NCBI RefSeq assembly: GCF_024171785.1
Contig: NZ_JAMTCK010000010.1
Coordinates: 144,043 to 208,042 of the forward strand
DNA length: 64,000 nucleotides
Direction: 5' to 3'
Source: Goodfellowiella coeruleoviolacea
GTDB taxonomy: Bacteria > Actinomycetota > Actinomycetes > Mycobacteriales > Pseudonocardiaceae
A program made the position numbers and the translations under genes. Numbering within the stretch: position 1 is the first letter of the stretch; each line of letters starts with the position of its first letter. Below the pieces are notes generated by a model. It made no database searches. It was not told the origin of the DNA and saw only the letters and a program-made list of their open reading frames with translations. Of this stretch, positions 25,681 to 33,670 are shown in pieces.

Positions 25681-26013
25681 GTGACCGAAGCCCCTGTTGC
25701 TCCAGACTCTGACGTGGTGTCTGCTCTGCGGGCGCTGTCGAACCCGATCCGACTGCAGTTGCTGCGCTGGCTGCGCGAGCCGCGGCGGAACTTCTCGATG
25801 GACGGCGCCATCGCGGACCCCGACGAGGTCGGTGTCTGCGTGAGCCACATCCAGGCCAAGGTCGGGTTGGCCCAGTCCACGGTGTCCGCCTATCTGGCCG
25901 AGCTGCAGCGCGCCGGGTTGGTCCACGCGACGCGGGTGGGCAAGTGGACCCACTACAAGCGGGACGAGCAGCGCATCGCGCAGCTCGTCGAGGTGCTGGG
26001 GCAGACGCTCTGA
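25681..26013 (+). CDS. ArsR-family transcriptional regulator
   Basis: The 110-residue protein is a winged helix regulator: SALRALSNPIRLQLLRWLREP, then VCVSHIQAKVGLAQSTVSAYLAELQRAGLVHATRVGKWTHYKRDEQRI. The insert MDGAIADPDEVGVCVSHIQ before the recognition helix is typical of a sub-group that often regulates oxidoreductases. There is no CVC metal motif, so it is probably not a metal sensor, although a single Cys is present (VCVS). It starts at a leaderless GTG. It may bind the duplicated element at 25575-25618 and 27025-27068, and so control itself, the F420-type oxidoreductase and the stress protein; that is inference. Confidence 0.88.
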   Translation: MTEAPVAPDSDVVSALRALSNPIRLQLLRWLREPRRNFSMDGAIADPDEVGVCVSHIQAKVGLAQSTVSAYLAELQRAGLVHATRVGKWTHYKRDEQRIAQLVEVLGQTL

Positions 26014-26049
26014 GGCTGACCGTGGCATGGCGCGGCCCTTCCTGTTGCC

Positions 26050-26085
26050 CGACAAATCGAGAATCTGCGATACTCCGATTTGTCG
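26050..26085 (+). promoter_or_regulatory. inverted repeat upstream of the luciferase-like gene
   Basis: CGACAAATCG (26050-26059) and CGATTTGTCG (26076-26085) are perfect complements separated by 16 bases. The spacer contains AATCTGCGATACT, which resembles the ATCTGCATATTAC core of the duplicated elements at 25575 and 27025. It ends 30 bases before the GTG at 26115. It is probably an operator, or an RNA stem in the leader. Confidence 0.55.
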
Positions 26086-26114
26086 ATCAGGATGTGTGAC
26101 GGGAGGAAGGCCCA

Positions 26115-26990
26115 GTGGGCAGCATTGCCGGAGTGGACCTCGGGCGGTTCGGGGTGTGGACCTTCGACTTCGAGGATCAGCCGGCGGCACGGATGCGTGC
26201 CGCCATCCAGGAGCTGGAGGACCAGGGATGGCGGGCGTTCTGGATTCCCGAGCGCGACGGCCGTGAAGCCATAACCCACGCGGGCTACCTGCTCTCGTGC
26301 ACCACGCGCATGCACGTCATCAGCGGCATCGCCCGCATCTGGTCCCGCGAGGCGCGCTGGACCCACGGCGCCAGCCTGCTGCTCGCCGACGCCTACCCCG
26401 ACCGCCACATCCTCGGGCTCGGCGTCAGCGGGGCCCGGCCCGGGGTCAAGCCGCTGACCGCGATGGTCGACTACCTCGACGAGCTGGACGCGCTGCGGAC
26501 GCCGAACCCGGCCCCGGCCGCGCCCGTGCGCCGCATCCTCGCCGCCTACGGGCCCAAGATGCTCCAGCTGGCACGGGACCGGTCCGCGGGCGCGCACACC
26601 TACAAGGTGAACGTGGCGCACACCGCCCAGGCGCGCCAGATCCTCGGACCCGACGCCTTCCTCGGTGTCGAGCACGCCGTGGTGTTCGAGTCCGACGCCA
26701 CCACCGCCCGCGCGATCGCCCGCGAACACCTGCACCCGTACCTGGCGACCGAGTACAACGTGGCGAAGTTCCGCCGCCTGGGCTACTCCGCGGCGGACAT
26801 CAGCCACGGCGGCAGCGACCGCCTCGTGGACGACCTGGTGTTCTGGGGTGACCTGGACACCGTTGTGGAGAAGCTGCACGGCCATCTGCGGGCCGGTGCC
26901 GACCACGTCGGCGTGCAGGTGATCGGCGTCCGGCCCGGGCAGTCCGCCATGCCGCACTGGCGGGCGCTGGGGGAGGCGCTGCTCCCGTAG
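26115..26990 (+). CDS. luciferase-like (LLM) F420-dependent oxidoreductase
   Basis: The 291-residue protein has the TIM-barrel pattern of the F420-dependent LLM class: GRFGVWTFDFEDQPAARMRAAIQELEDQGWRAFWIPE, then GIARIWSREARWTHGASLLLADAYPDRHILGLGVSG and AAYGPKMLQLARDRSAGAHTYKVNVAHTAQAR. It transfers hydride between F420 and an organic substrate; the substrate is unknown. The GTG at 26115 follows GGAGGAAG by 8 bases. It lies just after the ArsR gene, a common pairing. Confidence 0.88.
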   Translation: MGSIAGVDLGRFGVWTFDFEDQPAARMRAAIQELEDQGWRAFWIPERDGREAITHAGYLLSCTTRMHVISGIARIWSREARWTHGASLLLADAYPDRHILGLGVSGARPGVKPLTAMVDYLDELDALRTPNPAPAAPVRRILAAYGPKMLQLARDRSAGAHTYKVNVAHTAQARQILGPDAFLGVEHAVVFESDATTARAIAREHLHPYLATEYNVAKFRRLGYSAADISHGGSDRLVDDLVFWGDLDTVVEKLHGHLRAGADHVGVQVIGVRPGQSAMPHWRALGEALLP

Positions 26991-27024
26991 GCCCGTCCGT
27001 GTTCGCCGGGGATTCGGACACTGA

Positions 27025-27068
27025 TATCTGCATATTACGCTTCGGTCACTATTGCTTCAGTGGCAACA
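27025..27068 (+). repeat. duplicated upstream element, copy 2 (ahead of universal stress gene)
   Basis: This copy has TATCTGCATATTAC at 27025-27038, CACTATTG at 27047-27054 and TTCAGTGGCAAC from 27056, with the same spacing as copy 1. It sits about 85 bases upstream of the GTG at 27151. Confidence 0.7.
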
Positions 27069-27150
27069 AAAACAAACCCTCGTCGACATGCGATCACCTC
27101 CGCCGGAGCCCACCCTGACCGCACAGCACGCGGCACAGGAAGGACCAGCC

Positions 27151-28056
27151 GTGACAGCACAGGCGGACAACCGGGCGGTCGTCGTCGGCGTGGACGGGTC
27201 GACCTCGGCCCTGCACGCGGCGTGCTGGGCGGCCCGGGAGGCGGAGCGCCGCGGTGTCGAGCTGCGGCTGGTGCACGCCGACATCTGGCCGCTGGTTCGC
27301 CATCCACCGGTCGCCTCGGTGCCCGCCCAGTACCACCAGGCCCTGCGCGACCAGGCCGAGCAGTACCTGCGCACCGCCCGCGAGGCGGTGACCGGCCTCG
27401 TGCCGGGCGCCCGGGTCACCGCCGACCTGGTGACCGGGGCGGCCACCGAGGCGCTGGTCCGGGAGTCCGAATCCGCCGCCCTCGTGGTGCTGGGCTCCCG
27501 TGGCCTGGGCGGGTTCAGCGGCCTGCTCGTCGGCTCCACCGCCGTGGCACTGGCCGCCCACGGCCACTGCCCGGTGGTGGTCGTGCGCGGCCCCACCCCG
27601 GACAGCCCACCCCCACAGCGGGGACCGGTGGTGGTCGGGGTCGACGGCTCGCCGGCCAGTGACCGCGCCACCGAGTTCGCCTTCGCCGCCGCGGCCGCGC
27701 GCGGGGTCCCCCTGGTGGCGGCGCACACCTGGACCGACACCAGCATGGGCACGGTCTTCGGGCTCACCGGCGTCAGCGTCGACTGGGAGAGCCTGCTGGG
27801 GGAGGAGGAGCGCGCCCTGGCCGACCACCTGGCCGTCTGGCAGTCGCGCTACCCCCAGGTGGAGGTGCGCGCGCTGGTCACCGTGGAACGGCCCGTGCGC
27901 ACCCTGCTCGAACAGTCCGCCGGCGCGCAGCTGTTGGTGGTGGGCTCGCGCGGCCGAGGCGGGTTCGCCGGCATGCTGCTCGGCTCGACCAGCCAGGCCG
28001 TGCTCCACCACGCGCTCTGCCCGGTGGCCGTGGTGCGGGCGTCAGTGCCGGTCTGA
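27151..28056 (+). CDS. tandem universal stress protein (two UspA domains)
   Basis: The 301-residue protein has two UspA domains, residues about 10-145 and 155-300. Each has a VVVGVDGS start and a C-terminal nucleotide-binding motif (VVLGSRGLGGFSGLLVGSTAVAL and LVVGSRGRGGFAGMLLGSTSQAV, matching G-2X-G-9X-G-S/T). Such tandem proteins bind ATP and support survival under hypoxia or starvation in actinomycetes. The GTG at 27151 follows AGGAAGGA. The last 15 bases overlap the convergent epimerase gene. It shares its upstream element with the ArsR gene. Confidence 0.93.
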   Translation: MTAQADNRAVVVGVDGSTSALHAACWAAREAERRGVELRLVHADIWPLVRHPPVASVPAQYHQALRDQAEQYLRTAREAVTGLVPGARVTADLVTGAATEALVRESESAALVVLGSRGLGGFSGLLVGSTAVALAAHGHCPVVVVRGPTPDSPPPQRGPVVVGVDGSPASDRATEFAFAAAAARGVPLVAAHTWTDTSMGTVFGLTGVSVDWESLLGEEERALADHLAVWQSRYPQVEVRALVTVERPVRTLLEQSAGAQLLVVGSRGRGGFAGMLLGSTSQAVLHHALCPVAVVRASVPV

Positions 28057-29052
28057 GCCCACGCGCCCGGCGAGCAGCCCGCTCAGGCCCGCGGCCAGGT
28101 CGACCTCGGCGGTGAACCCCAGTTCCGCGGCGGCGCGGTCGCTGGTGCAAGTCCAGGCGGGGCAGCGGGCTTCGCGGAGCTTGTCCGGGCTGAGCATGGG
28201 GGCGCGGCCACGGGGTGCTGCCAGGGCGTGCGCGGCGTGCGCGGCCAGGGCCGCGACCGCGGGGGGTACCGCCAGCAGGCGGGGTGGGCGGCGGCCCAGG
28301 GCGGTCGCGAGGCGGGTGGCCAGCGCGCGCAGGTTGTGCTCCACGCCGTCGCTGACGTGGTAGACGCCGGCGGTGGGGGAGTCCGCCCGCAGCAGGTGGC
28401 CGTGTTCGGTCGCGGCGAGCAGGGCGCGGCACAGGTCGTCGACGTGGATCAGGGAGTACCACCGCTCACCGGACCCGCAGGTGAGCACGGCGCCGAGACG
28501 CACCATCGCGGTCAGGGCGGGCAGGAAGTCGTGGTCGCCGGGGCCGTAGACGATCGGTGGGCGGATCACGATGCCGGGCAGGGTCAGGCAGTGGCCGCGC
28601 AGGGCGTGCTCGCCGGCGAGCTTGCTGCGGCCGTAGGCGGAGACCGGGGTGGGGGACTGGTGTTCGGCGCGCGGGCGGCCGGCGGTGGTGGGGCCGGCGG
28701 CGGCCAGCGAGGAGCAGTAGACGATGCGGGGTGGCCGTGCCTGGCGGCTGGCCGCCGCGCACAGCAGGCGGGTGCCCCAGGCGTTGACCCGGAAGAAGTC
28801 GGCGGTGGCGGCGGCCGTGGTGGCGCCGGCCAGGTGGATCACGCAGTCGGCGTCGCGCAGTGCGGGGACCAGGCCGGCGCCGGTGGTCACGTCGCCGGGG
28901 ACGATCCGCGCCAGGCGGGTGGCGGCCAGCGCGGTGGCCACCGGGTCGGTGTGGTCGCGGACCAGGGCGGTGAAGGGCTGGCCGCGGGCGAGCAGGTGGT
29001 CTGCCAGGCGGCGGCCGATGAACCCGGTGGCTCCGGTCAGCAGGACGCGCAC
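28042..29052 (-). CDS. NAD-dependent epimerase/dehydratase, candidate ceramide reductase (CerR-like)
   Basis: The 336-residue extended SDR begins MRVLLTGATGFIGRRLADHLLARG, with CVIHLAGA and the catalytic pair SAYGRSKLAGE (YxxxK) followed by GIVIRPPIVYGPGDHDF and LIHVDDLCRALL. The C-terminus is sterol-dehydrogenase-like. It begins 16 bases inside the end of the GNAT-like gene, which itself follows the serine palmitoyltransferase gene. In Caulobacter the oxo-ceramide reductase CerR is an SDR of exactly this kind, encoded near spt and the ceramide synthase. I therefore read this as the reductase converting 3-oxo-dihydroceramide to dihydroceramide. Enzyme class is sure; the pathway role is inferred from context. 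Confidence 0.8.
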   Translation of the reverse strand: MRVLLTGATGFIGRRLADHLLARGQPFTALVRDHTDPVATALAATRLARIVPGDVTTGAGLVPALRDADCVIHLAGATTAAATADFFRVNAWGTRLLCAAASRQARPPRIVYCSSLAAAGPTTAGRPRAEHQSPTPVSAYGRSKLAGEHALRGHCLTLPGIVIRPPIVYGPGDHDFLPALTAMVRLGAVLTCGSGERWYSLIHVDDLCRALLAATEHGHLLRADSPTAGVYHVSDGVEHNLRALATRLATALGRRPPRLLAVPPAVAALAAHAAHALAAPRGRAPMLSPDKLREARCPAWTCTSDRAAAELGFTAEVDLAAGLSGLLAGRVGSDRH

Positions 29053-30218
29053 GGGGCGTCGTCCAGGCGGTAGATGCGGTGGGTCTTGGTTCGGGTCGCG
29101 CCGAGCGCGGCGACGGCCCGGTTGGCCGCGTGGTTGTCCTCCAGGATCCAGGAGATGTCGATCTCGGTGTAGCCGCGCTGGTGGGCGGCGCGCAGCAGGT
29201 CGACGTAGAAGAGCACCTCCAGGCCCCGGCCCCGGTAGCGCTCCTTGACGCCGACGGCCACGGCGCGGGCCCGGCGGATGGTGCGGGCGGCACGCAGCAT
29301 CCGGACCAGTCCGAGTGGCAGGCCGCAGGTGGTCAGGCGGCCGCGGGCGGCGCGGATGGCCTGGTTGGCGTCGGGCACCAGCAGGGCGAATCCCGCGGGG
29401 TGGCCGTGCACCTCGGCGATGCGCACCAGGTCCGGGTCCAGCACGGGGCGCAGGGTGGCGGCCAGGTGGTCGAACTCGCCGTCGGTCATCGGGCTGAAGC
29501 CCCAGTTGTGCTGCCAGGCGCTGTGGTAGACGTCCTTGACGCGGGCGATCTCGGCGGCGAAGGCGCGGCGGTCCAGGGGCCGCACCCGCAGGCCGTCCCG
29601 GCGGCGGACGGTGTCGGCGACCGCGGCGAGCCGGCGCACCGGGGCGGTGGTGGGCAGCCGCCAGGACCACAGGTCCTTGGCCTTGGTCAGGCCGCAGTTC
29701 TCCAGCAGGGTGGGGTAGTAGGCGGGGTTGTGGGGCATCAGGACGGCGGGGGTGTCGGTGAAGCCGGCCACGAGCAGTCCGCACTCGTGGTTGGTGGAGA
29801 AGTTGACCGGGCCGAGCATGCTGTGGTGTCCCCGCTGGCGCAGCCAGTCCTGGGCGGTGCTGATGAGGGCGCGGGCGGTGGGCTGGTCGTTGACGCACTC
29901 GAACAGGCCGAAGAAGCCGTGCTGGGTGCCGTGGGTCTGGTTGTGGCGGGGGTTGAGCACGGCGGCGATGCGGCCGACCGGGTGGCCGTGGCGGCGGGCG
30001 AGGAAGAGTTGGACGGCGCCGAAGTCGAAGAACGGGTTGCGGCGCGGGTTGAGGAAGGCGCGGCGTTCGTGTTCCAGCGGGCACACCCAGTGCGGGTCGT
30101 CCCGGTAGAGGGGGTAGGGCTGGCGGATGAAGGCGGTGCGGTCCGCGCGGGTGCGGACCGGGGTGACGGTGAGCTGGTCGTCGTGGGTGTGCGGCGGGGG
30201 AGGTGGCCTCTGTGGCAC
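29037..30218 (-). CDS. GNAT-superfamily acyltransferase, candidate bacterial ceramide synthase (bCerS-like)
   Basis: The 393-residue protein begins VTPVRTRADRTAFIRQPYPLYRDDPHWVCPL and continues NPFFDFGAVQLFLARRHGHPVGRIAAVLNPRHN, GFFGLFECVNDQ, GPVNFSTNHECGLLVAGF and PHNPAYYPTLLENCGLTKAKDL. This is the large GNAT-like family to which bacterial ceramide synthase (Caulobacter CCNA_01212) belongs. A C-terminal GNAT core (VKERYRGRGLEVLFYVDLLRAA, LEDNHAANRAVAALGA) is also clear. It would N-acylate 3-ketosphinganine made by the neighbouring Spt. The GTG at 30218 has GGAAAGG upstream; a 31-base gap separates it from spt. Related GNAT proteins without ceramide activity exist, so the substrate needs testing. 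Confidence 0.78.
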   Translation of the reverse strand: MPQRPPPPPHTHDDQLTVTPVRTRADRTAFIRQPYPLYRDDPHWVCPLEHERRAFLNPRRNPFFDFGAVQLFLARRHGHPVGRIAAVLNPRHNQTHGTQHGFFGLFECVNDQPTARALISTAQDWLRQRGHHSMLGPVNFSTNHECGLLVAGFTDTPAVLMPHNPAYYPTLLENCGLTKAKDLWSWRLPTTAPVRRLAAVADTVRRRDGLRVRPLDRRAFAAEIARVKDVYHSAWQHNWGFSPMTDGEFDHLAATLRPVLDPDLVRIAEVHGHPAGFALLVPDANQAIRAARGRLTTCGLPLGLVRMLRAARTIRRARAVAVGVKERYRGRGLEVLFYVDLLRAAHQRGYTEIDISWILEDNHAANRAVAALGATRTKTHRIYRLDDAPCASC

Positions 30219-30249
30219 GGGCGGGTGTCCCTTTCCGCTCAGCGGTGGG

Positions 30250-31485
30250 TCAGGTGGCGCGGGCGATGCTGACCGGCTGGTAGGTGCTGGGTGGGATGGG
30301 TGGGATGACGTCGAGGCGGCGGCCGACCGCGGCGAAGGCGTCGAGGGTGCGGGCGAGGTGGCTGTCGGTGTGCTGGGCCGACAGGCTGGCCCGGATGACG
30401 GCCTGGCCGTCGGGTACGGCCGGGGGCATGACGGCGTTGGTGAAGATCCCCTCGGCGAACAGTTCGGTCCAGAACCGCAGGCAGGTCATGTCGTCGCCGA
30501 TGTGCACGGGCACGACCGGGCTGACGGAGCGGCCGGTGTCGAAGCCGAGGGCCCGCAGCCCGTTGTGCAGGGCCTCGGCGAGGTCCAGGGTGCGGTGTCG
30601 GCGTTCGGGTTCGGTGCGGATGATGTCCAGGGCGGCGAGCGCGGCGGCGGCGTTGGCCGGTGGCATGGCCGCGGAGAAGAGGATGGACCGGCTGCGGTGG
30701 CGCACGTAGTTGATGACCTCGGCTGGTCCGGCGAGCACGCCGCCCAGGGAGCCGAAGCACTTGGACAGGGTGGCCATGACCAGGTCGACCTGTTCTTCCA
30801 GGCGGAAGTGCTCGGCGGCGCCGCTGCCCCGGACGCCGAGCAGGCCGATGTCGTGGGCGCTGTCGACCATGACGCGGGCGTGGTGCTGCTGGGCGAGTTC
30901 GACGATGCCGGGTAGGTCGCAGAGGTCGCCGTCCATGGAGAACACGCCGTCGGTGACGATGAGGCGGCCGGCGGCCGGGTCGGCGGTGGACAGCAGTTCC
31001 TTGAGGTGGGCCATGTCGTTGTGGCGGTAGCGGCGGTGCTTGGCGTGGCCCAGTCGGATGGCGTCGACCAGGGAGGCGTGGTTGCGGCGGTCGGCGAAGA
31101 CGACGTCGTCGCGGCCGAGCAGGGCGGCGATGGCCAGGTTGGTCTGGTAGCCGGTGGTGGCGACGATCGCGGCTTCGCGGTGCAGGAAGGCGGCCAGCCG
31201 GGCTTCGAGTTCCTCGTGCAGGGTCAGGGTGCCGTTGAGCAGGCGGGAGCCGGAGCAGGAGGTGCCGAACCGGTGGGCGGCGGTGGTCGCCGCGGCGATG
31301 ACCCTGGGGTCGGTGGACAGGCCGAGGTAGTCGTTGGAGCCGGCCATGAGCACCTGGCGTCCCTCGATCTGCACGGTGGTGGCGTCGGTGCGGTCGGTCA
31401 GGGTGCGGTAGTAGGGGTACACGCCGGCGGTGACGACCGTCTCGTAGGCGTGCCAGGTGCGGCACTTGTCGAAGACGTCGGGCAT
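30250..31485 (-). CDS. spt: serine palmitoyltransferase / alpha-oxoamine synthase
   Basis: This 411-residue PLP enzyme of the alpha-oxoamine synthase family is closest in motif to serine palmitoyltransferase: MAGSNDYLGLSTDP, RFGTSCSGSRLLNGTLTLHEELE, STGYQTNLA-like ATTGYQTNLA, the PLP-stacking His136 (DRRNHASLVD), DSAHDIG with Asp208, and the Schiff-base Lys242 in MATLSKCFGSLGG. The segment RHRSRSILFSAAMPPANAAAALAALDII is typical of SPT rather than of KBL or BioF. It condenses L-serine with an acyl thioester to 3-ketosphinganine. The ATG at 31485 follows GGGGAGGAACGG. With the next two genes it forms a complete core ceramide pathway. Other oxoamine synthases are the main alternative. Confidence 0.85.
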   Translation of the reverse strand: MPDVFDKCRTWHAYETVVTAGVYPYYRTLTDRTDATTVQIEGRQVLMAGSNDYLGLSTDPRVIAAATTAAHRFGTSCSGSRLLNGTLTLHEELEARLAAFLHREAAIVATTGYQTNLAIAALLGRDDVVFADRRNHASLVDAIRLGHAKHRRYRHNDMAHLKELLSTADPAAGRLIVTDGVFSMDGDLCDLPGIVELAQQHHARVMVDSAHDIGLLGVRGSGAAEHFRLEEQVDLVMATLSKCFGSLGGVLAGPAEVINYVRHRSRSILFSAAMPPANAAAALAALDIIRTEPERRHRTLDLAEALHNGLRALGFDTGRSVSPVVPVHIGDDMTCLRFWTELFAEGIFTNAVMPPAVPDGQAVIRASLSAQHTDSHLARTLDAFAAVGRRLDVIPPIPPSTYQPVSIARAT

Positions 31486-31548
31486 ACCGTTCCTCCCCAG
31501 CGGTGCCGTGTTTTGCCCACGTGGTGGTGTGGTGCCGTCTGCTCTCGG

Positions 31549-31575
31549 CCGTTTCACGCGTACCCGCGAAAACGG
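31549..31575. promoter_or_regulatory. imperfect palindrome in the spt/PAP2 divergent promoter region
   Basis: CCGTTTCACGCG and CGCGAAAACGG flank TACC as an imperfect dyad (31549-31575), midway between the divergent spt (start 31485) and PAP2 (start 31643) genes. It is a candidate operator that could control both. Confidence 0.35.
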
Positions 31576-31642
31576 TTATTCTCACCTGGATCTTCTGGTG
31601 TTAATGGCCCGGGAACGGCGATCTCACCCGTTCGGGGAAGAT

Positions 31643-32575
31643 ATGCGGATACGACCTGCTGACGTGCTCACCCTGTTGTACCTTACCGTGGTTTCGCTGT
31701 TGGTCGTGGCGTTTCACGGCAGGGTGGCGGACTGGGGGTGGCTGGTGTGTTCCCTCGGTCTGTTCGCGGTGTCGGTGCTGGTGGTGGCCGTGTGGGAGGG
31801 GCGTTGTCCGACGCGGCCCTGGGTGGTGCTGTTTCACCTGGTGTACCCGTTGTTGGTGGTGCCGCTGCTGTACCCGATGGTGCAGCGGTACGTGCTGGTG
31901 TTGTGGGGGCGGTTCCTGGATTCGGAGATGATCTCGGTGGAGTGGGTCGTGTTCGGTGCGCAGCCCAATCTCCTGTTCGACCGGATCGCGTCGCGGCCGT
32001 TGAACGAGATCATGATGGCGTGTTATTCGGCGTACTACCCGTTGTTGGTGGTGCCGCCTTTGTTGCTCGTTGTGCGGCGTCGGTGGCGGGAGCTGGAATT
32101 GTTTGTCTGCCTGTTGTTGGCCGCGCTTTACGTGTGTTATCTGGGGTTCGTGGTGGTGCCGTTGCGGGGGCCGGTGGTCGCGTTGGCGGAGGTGTTCGCG
32201 CAGCCGAGCCTGTCGGGTTACGTGGTGGTTCCCGCGCAGCAGTTCGTGATGGCGCACGCCGATCCGGCGGGCGCGTGCTTTCCCTCGTCGCACGTGGCCG
32301 CGGCCTGGGTGGTGCTGCTGGTGTTGCGCCGGATCCACGGCTGGCGGGTGGTCGCCGCGCTCGTGCCGGTGGTGGTGGGGTTGACCGTGGCGGTGGTCTA
32401 CACCCGCTACCACTACGTGGCCGACGCGCTGGCCGGTCTGGTGGTGGCGGGCCTGTGCTACGGGGTGGGCGGCCGGCTGTGGGCCAGGGCGAGTGCCCGG
32501 CGGCGGGGGATGGCGCGGGTGCGGCTGGGGCAGGTGTGGGTGGGTAGTCGGACCGGGTCGAGTGGTCCGCGCTGA
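31643..32575 (+). CDS. PAP2-superfamily membrane phosphotransferase, IPC-synthase/AUR1-like
   Basis: The 310-residue protein has about six to eight membrane helices. Catalytic motifs are FPSSHVAAAW (C2-type, His) and YTRYHYVADALAG (C3-type, His/Asp). The middle segment LNEIMMACYSAYYPLLVVPPLLL and VVVPLRGPV fit the PAP2_3 branch, which includes inositol phosphorylceramide synthases, rather than soluble-type acid phosphatases. The ATG at 31643 follows GGGGAAG; an in-frame ATG at 31604 lacks a ribosome site. It is divergent from spt. Actinomycetes make phosphatidylinositol, so head-group transfer to ceramide is a plausible role, but a plain lipid-phosphate phosphatase is equally possible. Confidence 0.8.
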   Translation: MRIRPADVLTLLYLTVVSLLVVAFHGRVADWGWLVCSLGLFAVSVLVVAVWEGRCPTRPWVVLFHLVYPLLVVPLLYPMVQRYVLVLWGRFLDSEMISVEWVVFGAQPNLLFDRIASRPLNEIMMACYSAYYPLLVVPPLLLVVRRRWRELELFVCLLLAALYVCYLGFVVVPLRGPVVALAEVFAQPSLSGYVVVPAQQFVMAHADPAGACFPSSHVAAAWVVLLVLRRIHGWRVVAALVPVVVGLTVAVVYTRYHYVADALAGLVVAGLCYGVGGRLWARASARRRGMARVRLGQVWVGSRTGSSGPR

Positions 32576-32637
32576 TCCGTCAGCTCACAGCGATCAGTGG
32601 CCGGGGCGGCGCGGGTGGGGTGGCAGAGTCGGGCGGC

Positions 32638-33621
32638 ATGGAGCTGTTGATCCTCGGGGGGACGGAATTCGTGGGCCGGGCGATCGCCGAGGCGGCGGTG
32701 GAGCGGGGCTGGCGGGTGAGCGTGTTCCACCGGGGCCGTCACGCGCCGCCGCCCGGGGTGGCCGTGCTGCGCGGTGACCGGGTCGCACCCGGCGGCCTGG
32801 CGGCGCTGGAGCGGGGCGCGTGGGACGCGGTGGTGGACACCTGGAGCGGGGCGCCGCGGGTGGTGCGGGACGCGGCGCGGCTGCTGGCCGGCCGCGTTGG
32901 GCGGTTCGTCTACATCTCCAGCCGGTCGGTGTACGCCTATCCGGCGCGGCCCGGGTTGGCTGAGGACGGCCCGCTGGTCGAGGCCTCCCCGGATGACGGT
33001 GAGGTGGACTACCAGCGGGCCAAGCGCGGCGGTGAGCTGGCGGCGGGTGCGGTTTTCGGGGATCGGGCGCTGCTGGTCCGTGCGGGGCTGATCATCGGGC
33101 CGGGGGAGAACGTGGGCCGGCTGCCCTGGTGGCTGCGGCGCATCGCGCGGGGTGGCCCGGTGCTGGCGCCGGGGCCGCGCGATCTGCCGTTGCAGTACGT
33201 CGACGTGCGTGATCTGGCCGGGTGGACCCTGGAGGCGGTCGAGGCCGGCCGGGGCGGCGCCTACAACCTGGTGAGCCCGCCGGGGCACACCACCACGGGG
33301 GAGCTGCTGCGGGCGTGTGTGCGGGCCACCGGGGCCGCGGCGGAGCTGCGCTGGACGGATCCGGAGGTGATTCTCGCCGCGGGGATCCAGCCGTGGACGC
33401 AGTTGCCGATCTGGATCCCGCCGGGCGAGCTGTACGACATGCTGCACCAGGCGGACGTGACCAAGGCGGTCGCGGCCGGGCTGCGGTGCCGGCCGGTCGC
33501 GGAGACGGTGGCCGACACCTGGGCGTGGCTGCGGGGCCTGGGTGGAGAGCCACCGCAGCGTCCGGATCGTCCCGCGGTCGGGGTGGATCCGGAGACCGAG
33601 GCGCGGGTGCTGGCCGGCTGA
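32638..33621 (+). CDS. NAD-dependent epimerase/reductase (extended SDR)
   Basis: The 327-residue protein begins MELLILGGTEFVGRAIAEAAVERGWRVSVFHRG, an SDR with the GGTxFVG variant common in actinomycete reductases. It has FVYISSRSVYAYP and DYQRAKRGGE (YxxxK), then RAGLIIGPGENVGRLPWW. Members act on sugar nucleotides or isoflavone-like substrates; the function here is unknown. It follows the PAP2 gene by 62 bases on the same strand, so co-transcription is possible, but nothing else ties it to lipid synthesis. No clear Shine-Dalgarno precedes the ATG. Confidence 0.85.
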   Translation: MELLILGGTEFVGRAIAEAAVERGWRVSVFHRGRHAPPPGVAVLRGDRVAPGGLAALERGAWDAVVDTWSGAPRVVRDAARLLAGRVGRFVYISSRSVYAYPARPGLAEDGPLVEASPDDGEVDYQRAKRGGELAAGAVFGDRALLVRAGLIIGPGENVGRLPWWLRRIARGGPVLAPGPRDLPLQYVDVRDLAGWTLEAVEAGRGGAYNLVSPPGHTTTGELLRACVRATGAAAELRWTDPEVILAAGIQPWTQLPIWIPPGELYDMLHQADVTKAVAAGLRCRPVAETVADTWAWLRGLGGEPPQRPDRPAVGVDPETEARVLAG

Positions 33622-33670
33622 TGCGGGGTGACGGGGTGGGGACCGGTGGGTTTCACCGAGGTCACGCGCC

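Noticed and set aside
25575-27068. The two 43-bp copies as the ends of a mobile element carrying the ArsR and oxidoreductase genes
   Set aside because: No transposase, no terminal inverted repeats and no target duplication are seen. Both copies lie at the same place relative to gene starts, which fits promoter elements better.
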